64,000 nt of DNA from Bacillota bacterium. Its GTDB lineage: Bacteria > Bacillota > Clostridia > Christensenellales > SZUA-584. This document shows positions 50,226-58,763 of the stretch, in pieces. The translations under genes and the position numbers were made by a program. Under the pieces are notes generated by a model. It ran no database searches and was not told where the DNA came from. It saw only the letters and a list, made by a program, of their open reading frames with translations. Position 1 is the stretch's first letter; every line of letters begins with the position of its first letter. The stretch lies in the NCBI GenBank assembly GCA_023460085.1, contig JAEWRI010000023.1, forward strand, positions 284,503-348,502, written 5' to 3'.

Positions 50226-51269
50226 TTAGTAATTGTCGTAGTAGTCGCCGCGCCGATAGTCGTACACCGTGCCGTTGGCATACAGATCCATGTTGTCCAG
50301 CGCCATGCCGGTGCCAATAGCCACGCACGATATAGCGTCCTCCGCGACGTAACACGGTATGCCCGTCTTTTCGCTGAGAAGCCTGTCCAACCCGTAAAGC
50401 AGGCTTCCGCCGCCCGTCATGCAGATACCGTTCTCCGCGATGTCGGAGGACAGCTCCGGCGGGACGCGCTCCAGCACGCCGTGCAGGGTTTCCATCATCG
50501 TGTTCAACGGTTCCTCCAGCGCTTCAATGGTCTCGTTGGAGCTCAGCGTGACCACCTTGGGAAGGCCGGATATGAGGTTGCGGCCCGCGACCTCCATGTA
50601 TACCTGCTCTTTGCGCGGGAACGCGGAACCGATGTTGATCTTGATTTCCTCCGCGGTGCGCTCACCGATGAGCATGTTGTGCTTCTTTTTCATGTAGCGC
50701 ACAAGCGCTTCGTCGAATTTGTCCCCCGCTACCTTGACGGAGTCGCTGATGACGATGCCGCCCAGAGAGATGACCGCGATGTCTGTGGTGCCGCCGCCGA
50801 TGTCGATAACCATGCTGCCAAACGGGGCGCCGATGTCGATGCCCGCGCCGATAGCTGCCGCCATGGGTTCTTCAACCAGCGCGGTATGGCGCGCGCCCGC
50901 TTCCTCGGTGGCCTCGATGACGCTGCGTTTCTCCACCTCGGTTACGCCCGAGGGGACGCAGACGATAACGCGCGGCTTAAAAAAGAGTCTGCGGCCGATG
51001 ACCTTGCGAAGGAAGTAGCGCAGCATTCTTTCCGTATCGTGAAAGTTGGAGATGACGCCATTACGCAGCGGGCGCACCGCGACGATGTTGCCGGGGGTAC
51101 GACCCAACATCACGCGGGCTTCCTCGCCGATGGCGATAATTTCACCCGTGTTGCGGTTTACCGCAACCACGGAAGGTTCACGCAATACGATCCCCTTGCC
51201 TTTGACATAGACGAGCACGCTCGCCGTGCCAAGGTCAATTCCAATATCGTTATATTCAAACAACCCCAT
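50226..51269 (-). CDS. MreB/Mbl-family actin-like cell-shape protein
   Basis: A 347-aa bacterial actin that forms filaments guiding cell-wall synthesis. The actin ATPase fold is shown by YNDIGIDLGTASVLVYVKGKGIVLREPSVVAV (phosphate-1), ALVEEPMAAAIGAGIDIGAPFGSMVIDIGGGTTDIAVI (phosphate-2) and ENGICMTGGGSLLYGLDRLL (adenosine). Length fits MreB, Mbl or MreBH; which paralogue cannot be settled, because the usual mreC/mreD partners are absent. A well-spaced promoter lies 70-98 nt upstream. Confidence 0.93.
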   Translation of the reverse strand: MGLFEYNDIGIDLGTASVLVYVKGKGIVLREPSVVAVNRNTGEIIAIGEEARVMLGRTPGNIVAVRPLRNGVISNFHDTERMLRYFLRKVIGRRLFFKPRVIVCVPSGVTEVEKRSVIEATEEAGARHTALVEEPMAAAIGAGIDIGAPFGSMVIDIGGGTTDIAVISLGGIVISDSVKVAGDKFDEALVRYMKKKHNMLIGERTAEEIKINIGSAFPRKEQVYMEVAGRNLISGLPKVVTLSSNETIEALEEPLNTMMETLHGVLERVPPELSSDIAENGICMTGGGSLLYGLDRLLSEKTGIPCYVAEDAISCVAIGTGMALDNMDLYANGTVYDYRRGDYYDNY

Positions 51270-51338
51270 TGAACCCCAAAGCTCCCCTTTGCTTTTCTAC
51301 CACCACACCAAAAAAATCATGTCAGCAGATTAACTTAT

Positions 51339-51367
51339 ACTATAATACACAACCCGGTTTTTTTCAA
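51339..51367 (-). promoter_or_regulatory. promoter of the mreB-family gene
   Basis: On the reverse strand TTGAAA (51367-51362), 17 nt, TATAGT (51344-51339). Confidence 0.65.
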
Positions 51368-51422
51368 CCTGCATTTAGCAGGGGAAAGAGGTGTAAATCG
51401 AATATGAAAGGTGAGAAAACCG

Positions 51423-52391
51423 TCATAGTTCATTTTTCACAACTCCAAAAGGAAGAATCAGTCTTTTTAAATCCTTCAGCGTTTCAAGGTGTACCGCAGC
51501 TTCACGCAGCTGCGCCGCGCCGGGAAAACCTTTGAAATACCAGGCGGCGTGTTTGCGAAGCTGTCGCATGGCGACGTATTCGCCTTTGGTGTCCACGGCG
51601 ATGCGCGCCTGCCGCAGGAGTATCTCCATGCGCTCTGCGGGCGGGGCGGGCGGCATCGCATCGCCGGTGCGCAGCAGGTGCAGAATTTCGCGGAACAGAA
51701 AAGGGTTTCCCAGCGCGCCGCGCGCCACCATCACGGCATCGCAGCCCGTGCGCTCCAGCATCGCCTTTGCGTCTTCCGCACAGAAGATATCGCCGTTACC
51801 GATAACCGGCACTGAAACTGCTCGCTTCACCTGAGCAATGATATCCCAGTCCGCTTTGCCGCCGTAGAACTGCTGGCGCGTGCGCCCATGCACCGTTACC
51901 GCCGCGGCGCCCGCGTCCTCCGCCATTCTCGCAAATTCCACTGCGTTGACGGAAGCGTCGTCCCAGCCCTTGCGGAATTTAACGGTAACGGGCAGCGGCG
52001 AGGCTTTTACCGCCGTGCTGATGATACGCTCCGCACGCGGCAGGTCGCGCATCAGCGCGGAGCCCTGCATGCCGCCGGTGATCTTGGGGGCGGGGCATCC
52101 CATGTTGATGTCGATGACTTTAAGACGCGTCGGATATGCTTCGCAGACCCTTTCAACCGAACAGGCGATGGAGGACGGATCGGACGCGAACAGCTGAACG
52201 CCAAACGCGTCCTCATTCTCCGCGGGAGATATGAGCGAAGCGGTTTTTGCTGAGCCGTATTCCAGCCCTTTCGCGCTAATCATTTCGGTATACGTAAAGC
52301 CTGCGCCCAGCTCGATAGCAATCTGCCGGAATGCGGCGTCGGTGACGCCCGCCATCGGCGCGAGATAGATATTGTTGCGGGCGAAATTCAC
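51423..52391 (-). CDS. dusB: tRNA-dihydrouridine synthase
   Basis: A 322-aa FMN enzyme reducing uridines in the tRNA D-loop. The N-terminus NIYLAPMAGVTDAAFRQIAIELGAGFTYTEMISAKGL, the signature INMGCPAPKITGGMQGSALMRDLPRAERI with the catalytic cysteine (NMGCP), and SVPVIGNGDIFCAEDA with ARGALGNPFLF match the DusB group. Length is normal. Its ATG overlaps the stop of the next upstream gene by 4 nt (ATGA). Confidence 0.93.
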   Translation of the reverse strand: MNFARNNIYLAPMAGVTDAAFRQIAIELGAGFTYTEMISAKGLEYGSAKTASLISPAENEDAFGVQLFASDPSSIACSVERVCEAYPTRLKVIDINMGCPAPKITGGMQGSALMRDLPRAERIISTAVKASPLPVTVKFRKGWDDASVNAVEFARMAEDAGAAAVTVHGRTRQQFYGGKADWDIIAQVKRAVSVPVIGNGDIFCAEDAKAMLERTGCDAVMVARGALGNPFLFREILHLLRTGDAMPPAPPAERMEILLRQARIAVDTKGEYVAMRQLRKHAAWYFKGFPGAAQLREAAVHLETLKDLKRLILPFGVVKNEL

Positions 52392-53002
52392 TCTTCGATG
52401 ACCTCACTGGTGACCGCATCCGTCGCGTCGGAGTATACCGGCGTGGCTGATGGAGACGGCGAGGGTGAAGGCGTTGGCGAGGGCGAAGGCTGGGGCAGTA
52501 CTTCGAGCTGCTTCATTTCAATGACGCGCCAGTTCTTCTCATAGCGTACCAGCGTGACGTCGTACACGGCGTTGACCCAGGCGGGCGGCGTTTCGCTGAT
52601 GGAGGTATCGGTGGTAGCGTACAGATCCGCTTTAATCCCCGTCACCTGCTCGGTGACGCGCACCGTAACGGTGTCGCTCCACGGGAAAATCAGCGAAAAA
52701 CCCACCTCTGCGCTGTAGTTGTATGAAGAAACGTCGTAAGGATCGTAGATATCTGAAGCAAGCAGCAGGTCGCTCTCCAAAAAGCTTTTGGAAAACACCT
52801 TAGAGAGCGTCGTGGTATCCGAATTCGTCAGCACCACGTCCGCGCGTACGTGCAGCCCGTCTTTGACGAGCGTCTGCACGTTCATATAGTCCATCGCGAC
52901 AAAAAAGGATAGTACAACGAGCCCGACGATCACGGTGCCGATGAGCAGCCGCGACAGCAGGTACCATACGAATCTCAGTACCACCATTGCGCTCGAAGAC
53001 AA
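52388..53002 (-). CDS. membrane-anchored protein with Pro/Ser-rich tail
   Basis: About 204 aa. One N-terminal transmembrane helix (LSRLLIGTVIVGLVVLSFFVAMDYM), an extracytoplasmic domain of beta character (GLHVRADVVLTNSDTTTLSKVFSKSFLESDLLLAS...VTVRVTEQVTGIKADLYAT), and a low-complexity tail of Pro-Ser and Pro-Thr repeats (about 172-192). No family is recognised. A TTG start at 53002 fits AGGAGG 8-9 nt upstream; the earlier in-frame ATG at 53026 would put the ribosome site inside the gene. It is coupled to dusB, which is an odd functional pair. Confidence 0.7.
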   Translation of the reverse strand: MSSSAMVVLRFVWYLLSRLLIGTVIVGLVVLSFFVAMDYMNVQTLVKDGLHVRADVVLTNSDTTTLSKVFSKSFLESDLLLASDIYDPYDVSSYNYSAEVGFSLIFPWSDTVTVRVTEQVTGIKADLYATTDTSISETPPAWVNAVYDVTLVRYEKNWRVIEMKQLEVLPQPSPSPTPSPSPSPSATPVYSDATDAVTSEVIEE

Positions 53003-53076
53003 TGCTATCTCCTCCTGTCGCCCCAATCATACCACAAGCGCCGCCGCGCGGCAACCGCGGCGGCCGCAGAGCGAGC

Positions 53077-53095
53077 GGGCGGCCATCGGCCGCCC
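53077..53095 (-). terminator. GC-rich hairpin after lysS
   Basis: GGGCGGCC - ATC - GGCCGCCC, an 8-bp perfect stem. It lies beyond the lysS stop on the reverse strand but lacks a T-run, so its efficiency is doubtful. Confidence 0.45.
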
Positions 53096-53147
53096 TGCGT
53101 TATCGTTTATAACCATATGCGGGGTTTGTAACCCCGGCCTGTCCCGG

Positions 53148-54638
53148 TTATTCGCGCGGCTTCATCGTGGGGAAGAGCAGCACGTCACGGATGCTGGCGG
53201 AATCGGTGAACAGCATGATCATGCGGTCCACCCCAAGGCCCATACCGCCCGTGGGAGGCATGCCGTATTCCATCGCGGTTACGAAATCCTCGTCGATTTC
53301 GAACTCGCCTTCGATGAACTTCTTCTTGGCCTGCTCGATGAAGCGCTCGCGCTGATCGACAGGGTCGTTGAGCTCGGTGAAGGCGTTGCCCATTTCACGG
53401 CCGTAGATAAACACCTCGAAGCGCTCCGTGAGGCGCGAATCGTACGGCGTGCGTTTGGCCAGCGGCGAAATTTCCACCGGGTAGTCGCAGATGAACGTGG
53501 GCTGTATGAGCGTAGGCTCGACGAACTCCTCGAAGAAAAGGTTGAGGATTTCACCGCGCGTCATGCCTTCGTGCTCCAGATGCAGCCCCTTCTCGCGCGC
53601 AGCCGCGCGTGCCGCGGCATCGTCTTCTATCTTTCCAAAATCCACGCCGCTCTGTTCCAGCACGGCCTGCGTCATGGTGACACGCCGCCACGGCGGCGTG
53701 AGATCGATGTCCGTGCCCTGGTAATTCAGCGTGTATCCGCCCAGCAGCTCCCGCGCGGTGGTGGTATAGAGATCCTCGCACAGATCCATCATGCCGTTGT
53801 AATCGGTGTACGCTTCGTACATCTCGAGCATCGTGAACTCCGGATTGTGCTTGGGGCTCATGCCTTCGTTGCGGAAGATGCGGCCGATTTCATAAACCTT
53901 CTCCAGCCCGCCCACGATCAGGCGCTTTAAGTACAGCTCCAGCTCTACGCGCAGCACCATATCGAGGTCGAGCGTGTTGTGGTGGGTACGGAAAGGCTTC
54001 GCGGCGGCGTTGGTCGCGTGGATGTGCAGCACCGGGGTTTCCACCTCCAGATAGCCGCGCCCGTCCATTACGCGCCGTACAATGCCGAGAATCCGCGAGC
54101 GCGCGCGGAAGGTGTCGCGAACCTCGGGGTTGACTATCATGTCTACATACCGCTGGCGGTAACGCAGGTCCGTATCCTTGAGCCCGTGGAACTTCTCCGG
54201 CAGGGGCAGCAGCGACTTGGAGAGCAGCGTCACCTCCGTCGCCTTGACGGAGATTTCCCCCGCGTTGGTCTTGAATACTTCGCCGGTGACGCCTACGATG
54301 TCGCCGATGTCCATCTTTTTGAACTGGGCGTAGGGCTCCTCGCCCAGCGCGTCCAGCCGCACATACAGCTGCAGCTGAGCGGTTTCGTCCAGAATGTGCG
54401 CGAAGCACGCCTTGCCCATGATGCGTTTGCTTAAAATGCGCCCCGCCACGCGTACGGTTTGTCCATCCAGCGCATCAAAACCGGAGAGCACCTGCGCGGC
54501 GCTGTGCGTCTTGTCGAACCGCGTGATTAAAAACGGGTCTGCACCCGCCTGCCGCAGCGCGGCAAGCTTTTCGCGCCGGACCCGAAGTATTTCACTCAGA
54601 TCTTCCGCAATGTTGGGACTGTTGTTGTCGTCTGCCAT
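53148..54638 (-). CDS. lysS: lysyl-tRNA synthetase (class II)
   Basis: A 496-aa class II synthetase. The N-terminal OB-fold binds the anticodon (VRVAGRILSKRIMGKACFAHILDETAQLQLYV). The catalytic domain has motif 1 around GYLEVETPVLH, motif 2 as IGRIFRNEGMSPKHNPEFTMLEMYEAY, and motif 3 as MGLGVDRMIMLFTDSASIRDVLLFP. All are intact and the length is standard. It follows greA by 10 nt; a shared strong promoter lies before greA. Confidence 0.97.
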   Translation of the reverse strand: MADDNNSPNIAEDLSEILRVRREKLAALRQAGADPFLITRFDKTHSAAQVLSGFDALDGQTVRVAGRILSKRIMGKACFAHILDETAQLQLYVRLDALGEEPYAQFKKMDIGDIVGVTGEVFKTNAGEISVKATEVTLLSKSLLPLPEKFHGLKDTDLRYRQRYVDMIVNPEVRDTFRARSRILGIVRRVMDGRGYLEVETPVLHIHATNAAAKPFRTHHNTLDLDMVLRVELELYLKRLIVGGLEKVYEIGRIFRNEGMSPKHNPEFTMLEMYEAYTDYNGMMDLCEDLYTTTARELLGGYTLNYQGTDIDLTPPWRRVTMTQAVLEQSGVDFGKIEDDAAARAAAREKGLHLEHEGMTRGEILNLFFEEFVEPTLIQPTFICDYPVEISPLAKRTPYDSRLTERFEVFIYGREMGNAFTELNDPVDQRERFIEQAKKKFIEGEFEIDEDFVTAMEYGMPPTGGMGLGVDRMIMLFTDSASIRDVLLFPTMKPRE

Positions 54639-54648
54639 AATTTCCGCC

Positions 54649-55125
54649 TTATTTCTTGATGTCGAGTACCTTCAGCTGTATTTCGCCCGCGGGCGTCTTG
54701 ACGATGGCAACCTCGCCCGCTTTTTTGCCCAGCAGCGCGCTGCCCACCGGAGACTCATTGGAAATCCGGTTCTTGTCCGCATCGGCTTCCACGGAGCCCA
54801 CAATCTGATACTCCGCTTCTTCGTTAAACTCCATATCCAGTATGCGCACGGTCGTCCCGATATTTACCGCATTCGGATCCACGGTGTGATCCTCCAGCAC
54901 TACGGCGTTACGCAGCAGCTTTTCGAGCTGGGCAATTTCGGCTTCCACCCTCGCCTGCTCGTTTTTTGCTTCGTCGTATTCGGCGTTTTCGGAAAGGTCG
55001 CCAAATGCGCGCGCTTCTTTGATCTGCTCGGATATCTCCGCGCGTCTTACGGTCTTCAAATAATCCAGCTTCTCCTGTTTTTCCCTCAGCCCGTCTTCCG
55101 TAAGTATGACCGCTTCGTTCGCCAT
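54649..55125 (-). CDS. greA: transcription elongation factor GreA
   Basis: A 158-aa protein that rescues backtracked RNA polymerase by stimulating transcript cleavage. The N-terminal coiled coil (LREKQEKLDYLKTVRRAEISEQIKEARAFGDLSENAEYDEAKNEQARVEAEIAQLEKLL) contains the conserved GDLSENAEYDEAK tip with the acidic pair, and the C-terminal FKBP-like domain ends ISNESPVGSALLGKKAGEVAIVKTPAG. The ATG at 55125 is preferred because GGAGG is 5 nt upstream; a GTG four codons earlier overlaps that site. Confidence 0.97.
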   Translation of the reverse strand: MANEAVILTEDGLREKQEKLDYLKTVRRAEISEQIKEARAFGDLSENAEYDEAKNEQARVEAEIAQLEKLLRNAVVLEDHTVDPNAVNIGTTVRILDMEFNEEAEYQIVGSVEADADKNRISNESPVGSALLGKKAGEVAIVKTPAGEIQLKVLDIKK

Positions 55126-55241
55126 TTGCTCCTCCACAATGTTCTTAGTCGTTTAGATAATATGTACAACTCAAAAGGGTTTATTCCAAATAATCAGGAA
55201 TGCCGCCAAAGCGTAAAATAACCCATTTTTTTAATAGTGTG

Positions 55242-55270
55242 ATTATAGGACAAGCGTTTTTCATTGTCAA
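55242..55270 (-). promoter_or_regulatory. consensus sigma-A promoter of greA-lysS
   Basis: On the reverse strand TTGACA (55270-55265), exactly 17 nt, TATAAT (55247-55242). It is the best promoter in the window, about 110 nt upstream of the greA start. Confidence 0.85.
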
Positions 55271-55407
55271 GGATTTGGGTGTTGTCCTAACCGTTTCTTA
55301 TATAAATTTCGTATATAATTCGGTAAGGAAGGTGCATGAAAAGTTGCGATTGTGCATGACGGAACCGAATTTGTATGCTATACTGTTGCCAGCCTGTTAG
55401 CATGCTA

Positions 55408-55436
55408 TTGCATTTCAAAAAGGCAGGGCATATAAT
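55408..55436 (+). promoter_or_regulatory. promoter of serC-serA
   Basis: TTGCAT (55408-55413), 17 nt, TATAAT (55431-55436), about 80 nt before the serC start. The 399-bp gap between greA and serC thus contains two divergent promoters and otherwise only AT-rich sequence. Confidence 0.7.
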
Positions 55437-55524
55437 GATCCAAAACATTTTGTTATTTTTTTATCAAGCATGTCCGCTTTGCGGTTGACCCGATTCGATG
55501 ATGATTTTTAAACAGGAGGGAACC

Positions 55525-56601
55525 ATGAGAGTTTTCAATTTTTCCGCAGGCCCCGCGTGCCTGCCCGAGGCAGTGCTGAAAAAGGCACAGGAGCAAATGC
55601 TGGAGTACGGCGGCAGCGGCATGTCCGTGATGGAGATGAGCCATCGTTCCGCAGACTATGAAGCCATCATCGCCAAGACGGAAGCGGATCTGCGCAAGCT
55701 GATGAACATTCCGGACGGCTACAAGGTGCTTTTCCTGCAGGGCGGCGCTTCGCTGCAGTTTAGCATGGTTCCGATGAACCTGATGAATCAGCACAAGCGG
55801 GCCATTTATCTGAAAACCGGCTCGTTTGCGAAGAACGCCATCAAAGAGGCCAAGAAAATCGGAGAAGTCGTCGTGGCCGCATCCTCCGAGGACAGAACGT
55901 TTGCATACATCCCGGAGACCACACCGGAGATGTACGACATTGACGCGGACTATGTGCACATCACGCAGAACAACACCATATACGGCACACGCTTTGACAA
56001 GCTGCCGCCGGTGGGCGATAAGCCGCTGGTCGCCGATCTTTCGTCCATGATACTCTCGGAAGAGGTGGACGTAACGAAGTACGGCATCATCTACGCGGGC
56101 GCGCAGAAAAACATCGGGCCTGCGGGCGTGACCATCGTCATCATCCGCGGGGATCTGCTGGAACGCAGCGCGGAGTCCCTGCCCTCCATGCTTTCCTACA
56201 AGGTAATGGCCGAGGGCGAGTCCATGTTCAACACGCCTCCCACGTACGGCATTTACATCGCGGGACTGGTGTTTGAGCACCTGCTGGAAAACGGCGGCGT
56301 GCCCGCAATGCAGAAGCACAACGAAGCCAAAGCTGCGCTGCTGTATGATTACCTCGACCAATCCAGCCTCTTTAAGCCCACGGCGGATAAGGCGTACCGT
56401 TCGCTCATGAATGTCACCTTTGTCACCGGCGACGAAGAGCTTGACAAGAAGTTTGTTTCCGAGGCCAAGAAGCGCGGCATCGTCAATATCAAGGGACACC
56501 GCAGCGTGGGCGGCATGCGCGCGAGCATCTACAACGCCATGCCGGCGGAAGGCATCAAGGCGCTTGTTGCGCTCATGAAGGAATTTGAAAGCAAGGCGTA
56601 A
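55525..56601 (+). CDS. serC: phosphoserine aminotransferase
   Basis: A 358-aa PLP enzyme for the second step of serine synthesis. It begins MRVFNFSAGPACLPEAVLKKAQEQMLEYGGSGMSVMEMSHRS, the family hallmark. The PLP lysine is in YGIIYAGAQKNIGPAGVTIVI, and the C-terminus includes NIKGHRSVGGMRASIYNAMP. The start at 55525 has AGGAGG 5 nt upstream; an earlier in-frame ATG (55498) lacks one. The gene is 17 nt before serA. Confidence 0.96.
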   Translation: MRVFNFSAGPACLPEAVLKKAQEQMLEYGGSGMSVMEMSHRSADYEAIIAKTEADLRKLMNIPDGYKVLFLQGGASLQFSMVPMNLMNQHKRAIYLKTGSFAKNAIKEAKKIGEVVVAASSEDRTFAYIPETTPEMYDIDADYVHITQNNTIYGTRFDKLPPVGDKPLVADLSSMILSEEVDVTKYGIIYAGAQKNIGPAGVTIVIIRGDLLERSAESLPSMLSYKVMAEGESMFNTPPTYGIYIAGLVFEHLLENGGVPAMQKHNEAKAALLYDYLDQSSLFKPTADKAYRSLMNVTFVTGDEELDKKFVSEAKKRGIVNIKGHRSVGGMRASIYNAMPAEGIKALVALMKEFESKA

Positions 56602-56618
56602 TGCGGGAAGGAACAACG

Positions 56619-57788
56619 ATGTTCACAATTAAAAAACTCAATTCGATTTCTGAAGCGGTATGTGACTACCTCGCGCCGGAACGTTACGCGCTTCTCGAGG
56701 ATGCACAAAGCTATGACGCCATACTGGTGCGCAGCGCCAAGTGCCATGGGATGTGCTTCCCGGAAGAAATGGTGGCGGTTGCGCGCGCAGGCGCGGGCGT
56801 CAATAACATCCCCATCGACGAATGCACAAAGCAGGGTATCGTGGTGTTTAATACGCCGGGCGCCAATGCCAACGGCGTTAAAGAGCTGGTGCTGACGGGT
56901 ATGCTTGTGGCCAGCCGCAACCTTATCGAAGCGGTGCAGTGGGCCAAGACGCTTTCCGGCAAGGGTGAAGAGGTGCTGCCGCTCGTCGAGAAGGGCAAGA
57001 ACCAATTTGTAGGGCCGGAGCTTAACGAGAAGACGCTGGGTGTCATCGGTCTTGGAGCCATCGGCGTGATGGTCGCCAACGCGGCCCATTCGCTCGGCAT
57101 GAACGTCATCGGATACGACCCGTACATCTCGGTGGAGTCCGCCTGGGGCCTGTCGCGCGGCGTGGGCCATGCCTATAAGCTCGACGAGCTGCTCGAAAAA
57201 TCCGATTATATCACCATCCATATCCCGCTGATGGATGCGACGAAGGGCTTTCTGGGGGCGAAGGAAATCGCCAAAATGAAGGAAGGCGTCATCCTGTTAA
57301 ACTTTGCGCGCAACGGGCTCATCGAATATGCTCCGCTGTACGACGCCATGAACTCCGGCCGCGTCGCGCGCTACGTCACCGACTTCCCCAGCGCCGCGCT
57401 GCTTTCCATGGACAACGCCATCTGCATCCCGCATCTTGGGGCGTCCACGCCGGAGTCCGAGGAGAACTGCGCGAAGATGGCCGCGATACAGCTGCGTGAC
57501 TATCTGGAGACGGGCGACATCGTCAACTCGGTTAACCTGCCGTCCGCCCAGCTGGCTTTTACGGGCAACTACCGCATCGCGGTGATACACAAAAACGTAA
57601 CGGGCATGGTGGGGCAAATCACTGCGCTGCTTGCGCAGCTGGGCGCGAACATCACCGACATGATGAACAAGTCCAAGGGCGATATCGCCTACACCATCAT
57701 CAACCTGGACGACGCGGTGCCGGAGCGCACGGTGGAAGCCATGCGCGGTATCGAGGGTGTGGTGCGCGTGCGCACGTTCGAGAGGTAG
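56619..57788 (+). CDS. serA: D-3-phosphoglycerate dehydrogenase with ACT domain
   Basis: A 389-aa NAD-dependent dehydrogenase for the first step of serine synthesis. The Rossmann motif is LGVIGLGAIGVMVANAAHSLGMNVIGYDPY; catalytic residues fall in NFARNGLIEYAPL and CIPHLGASTPESEENCA. The last approximately 70 residues (YRIAVIHKNVTGMVGQITALLAQLGANITDM) are an ACT domain, the serine-feedback site in related enzymes. The start is the ATG at 56619 with GGAAGGA upstream. It forms an operon with serC. Confidence 0.95.
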   Translation: MFTIKKLNSISEAVCDYLAPERYALLEDAQSYDAILVRSAKCHGMCFPEEMVAVARAGAGVNNIPIDECTKQGIVVFNTPGANANGVKELVLTGMLVASRNLIEAVQWAKTLSGKGEEVLPLVEKGKNQFVGPELNEKTLGVIGLGAIGVMVANAAHSLGMNVIGYDPYISVESAWGLSRGVGHAYKLDELLEKSDYITIHIPLMDATKGFLGAKEIAKMKEGVILLNFARNGLIEYAPLYDAMNSGRVARYVTDFPSAALLSMDNAICIPHLGASTPESEENCAKMAAIQLRDYLETGDIVNSVNLPSAQLAFTGNYRIAVIHKNVTGMVGQITALLAQLGANITDMMNKSKGDIAYTIINLDDAVPERTVEAMRGIEGVVRVRTFER

Positions 57789-57801
57789 ACGAAACAAAGC
57801 A

Positions 57802-57837
57802 AAAGCCGCGGTTCCATGCGAACTGCGGCTTTTTTTG
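57802..57837 (+). terminator. terminator of serC-serA
   Basis: AAAGCCGCGGTTC (57803-57815) pairs with GAACTGCGGCTTT (57821-57833) through one G-T pair, with a 5-nt loop and a T-run (TTTTTTT). It is a strong intrinsic terminator. Confidence 0.9.
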
Positions 57838-57854
57838 TGCGGTACGGGCGGGCT

Positions 57855-58700
57855 TCAGCCCCGCCCGCTTTCGTTTGAGTATGTGCCTTCGGTGATGCCC
57901 GGCGCGGTCTGCCAGTCGCCGGAGTACTGCGGCGCGTCCTCCTCGTAGAAGTAGCCCCACAAACACGCGTCCTGCGTCGGGAAGGAGTAGTATCCCGCAA
58001 ACAACGCCTCGTCTGTGCCCCAGAACAGCAGGCGGTAGCTTCTGCCGGTGGACATCAGCACGTCCACGTCCGTCTCGACGGTGCCGCTCTCGTCGGCGGC
58101 TATGCCCACGAACTGTGAGGCGTCGATCCTGGCGTTTTCCACCGTGCGCCCGTTTGCAAAGCGCTCGTCGATGATTCCCAGCGCCGCCCGGATGTAGATG
58201 TCGTCGGGGCTGTTGTGCATATCCAGCGGCCCGGCGATGGTGTCATCGCACATGGAAAGGTATTCGTCCACCTTGATGATGGTGCCGGTATAATGGACCG
58301 CACGCTCACACATCAGCACTTCGCCGGAGAGCGCGTCGATGTTGCACGAGTACGTGCCGTCGTTCAAATACCAGCCTGCGCGCTGGTTGTCGCCAAGGTT
58401 TCCGCTGTCGTGGAATGAAGATCCCAGCCATGTCTCTTTGATGGCGGCGTCGAACGCTGCGCTTACGGCATCGCGGAAAATATCGGCGGCTTCTTCCTCG
58501 GTGATGTATTGCGCGCCCGGCGTTGCGGCGGCCGCTTCCGCCGATGGAGAGACGGCAACAACATTGCCGGATTGCTCCGCCACCGTCTTACTCTCTTCCG
58601 CGCCGAAGGCGGCGTGTATGGACACGACGAGCGCTGCCACGCACGCGGCGATGATTCCGACGGCATACAGCAGTACGCGTGCTTTTTTCAGTTTTCTCAT
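57855..58700 (-). CDS. membrane-anchored hypothetical protein, PepSY-like region
   Basis: A 281-aa protein. A short basic start leads into one membrane helix (VLLYAVGIIAACVAALVVSIHAAFG); the rest is exported. A segment ITEEEAADIFRDAVSAAFDAAIKETWLGSSF looks PepSY-like, a fold often used to inhibit proteases or sense the envelope, and a tandem region with YLNDGTYSCNIDALSGEVLMCERAVHY follows. No confident family. AAGGAG precedes the ATG. It is downstream of the histidine kinase on the same strand (63-nt gap) and could belong to its operon. Confidence 0.65.
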   Translation of the reverse strand: MRKLKKARVLLYAVGIIAACVAALVVSIHAAFGAEESKTVAEQSGNVVAVSPSAEAAAATPGAQYITEEEAADIFRDAVSAAFDAAIKETWLGSSFHDSGNLGDNQRAGWYLNDGTYSCNIDALSGEVLMCERAVHYTGTIIKVDEYLSMCDDTIAGPLDMHNSPDDIYIRAALGIIDERFANGRTVENARIDASQFVGIAADESGTVETDVDVLMSTGRSYRLLFWGTDEALFAGYYSFPTQDACLWGYFYEEDAPQYSGDWQTAPGITEGTYSNESGRG

Positions 58701-58763
58701 ACCCTTCTCCTTTCGGTTTTTCTCATCGTAGGCCGCGCGGATTGCCGAAACGTCACCGCGATG

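Noticed and set aside
55271..55330. A promoter formed by TTGTCC (55282) and TATAAT (55314)
   Set aside because: The spacer is 26 nt, too long for sigma-A. The pair at 55408/55431 is far better for serC.
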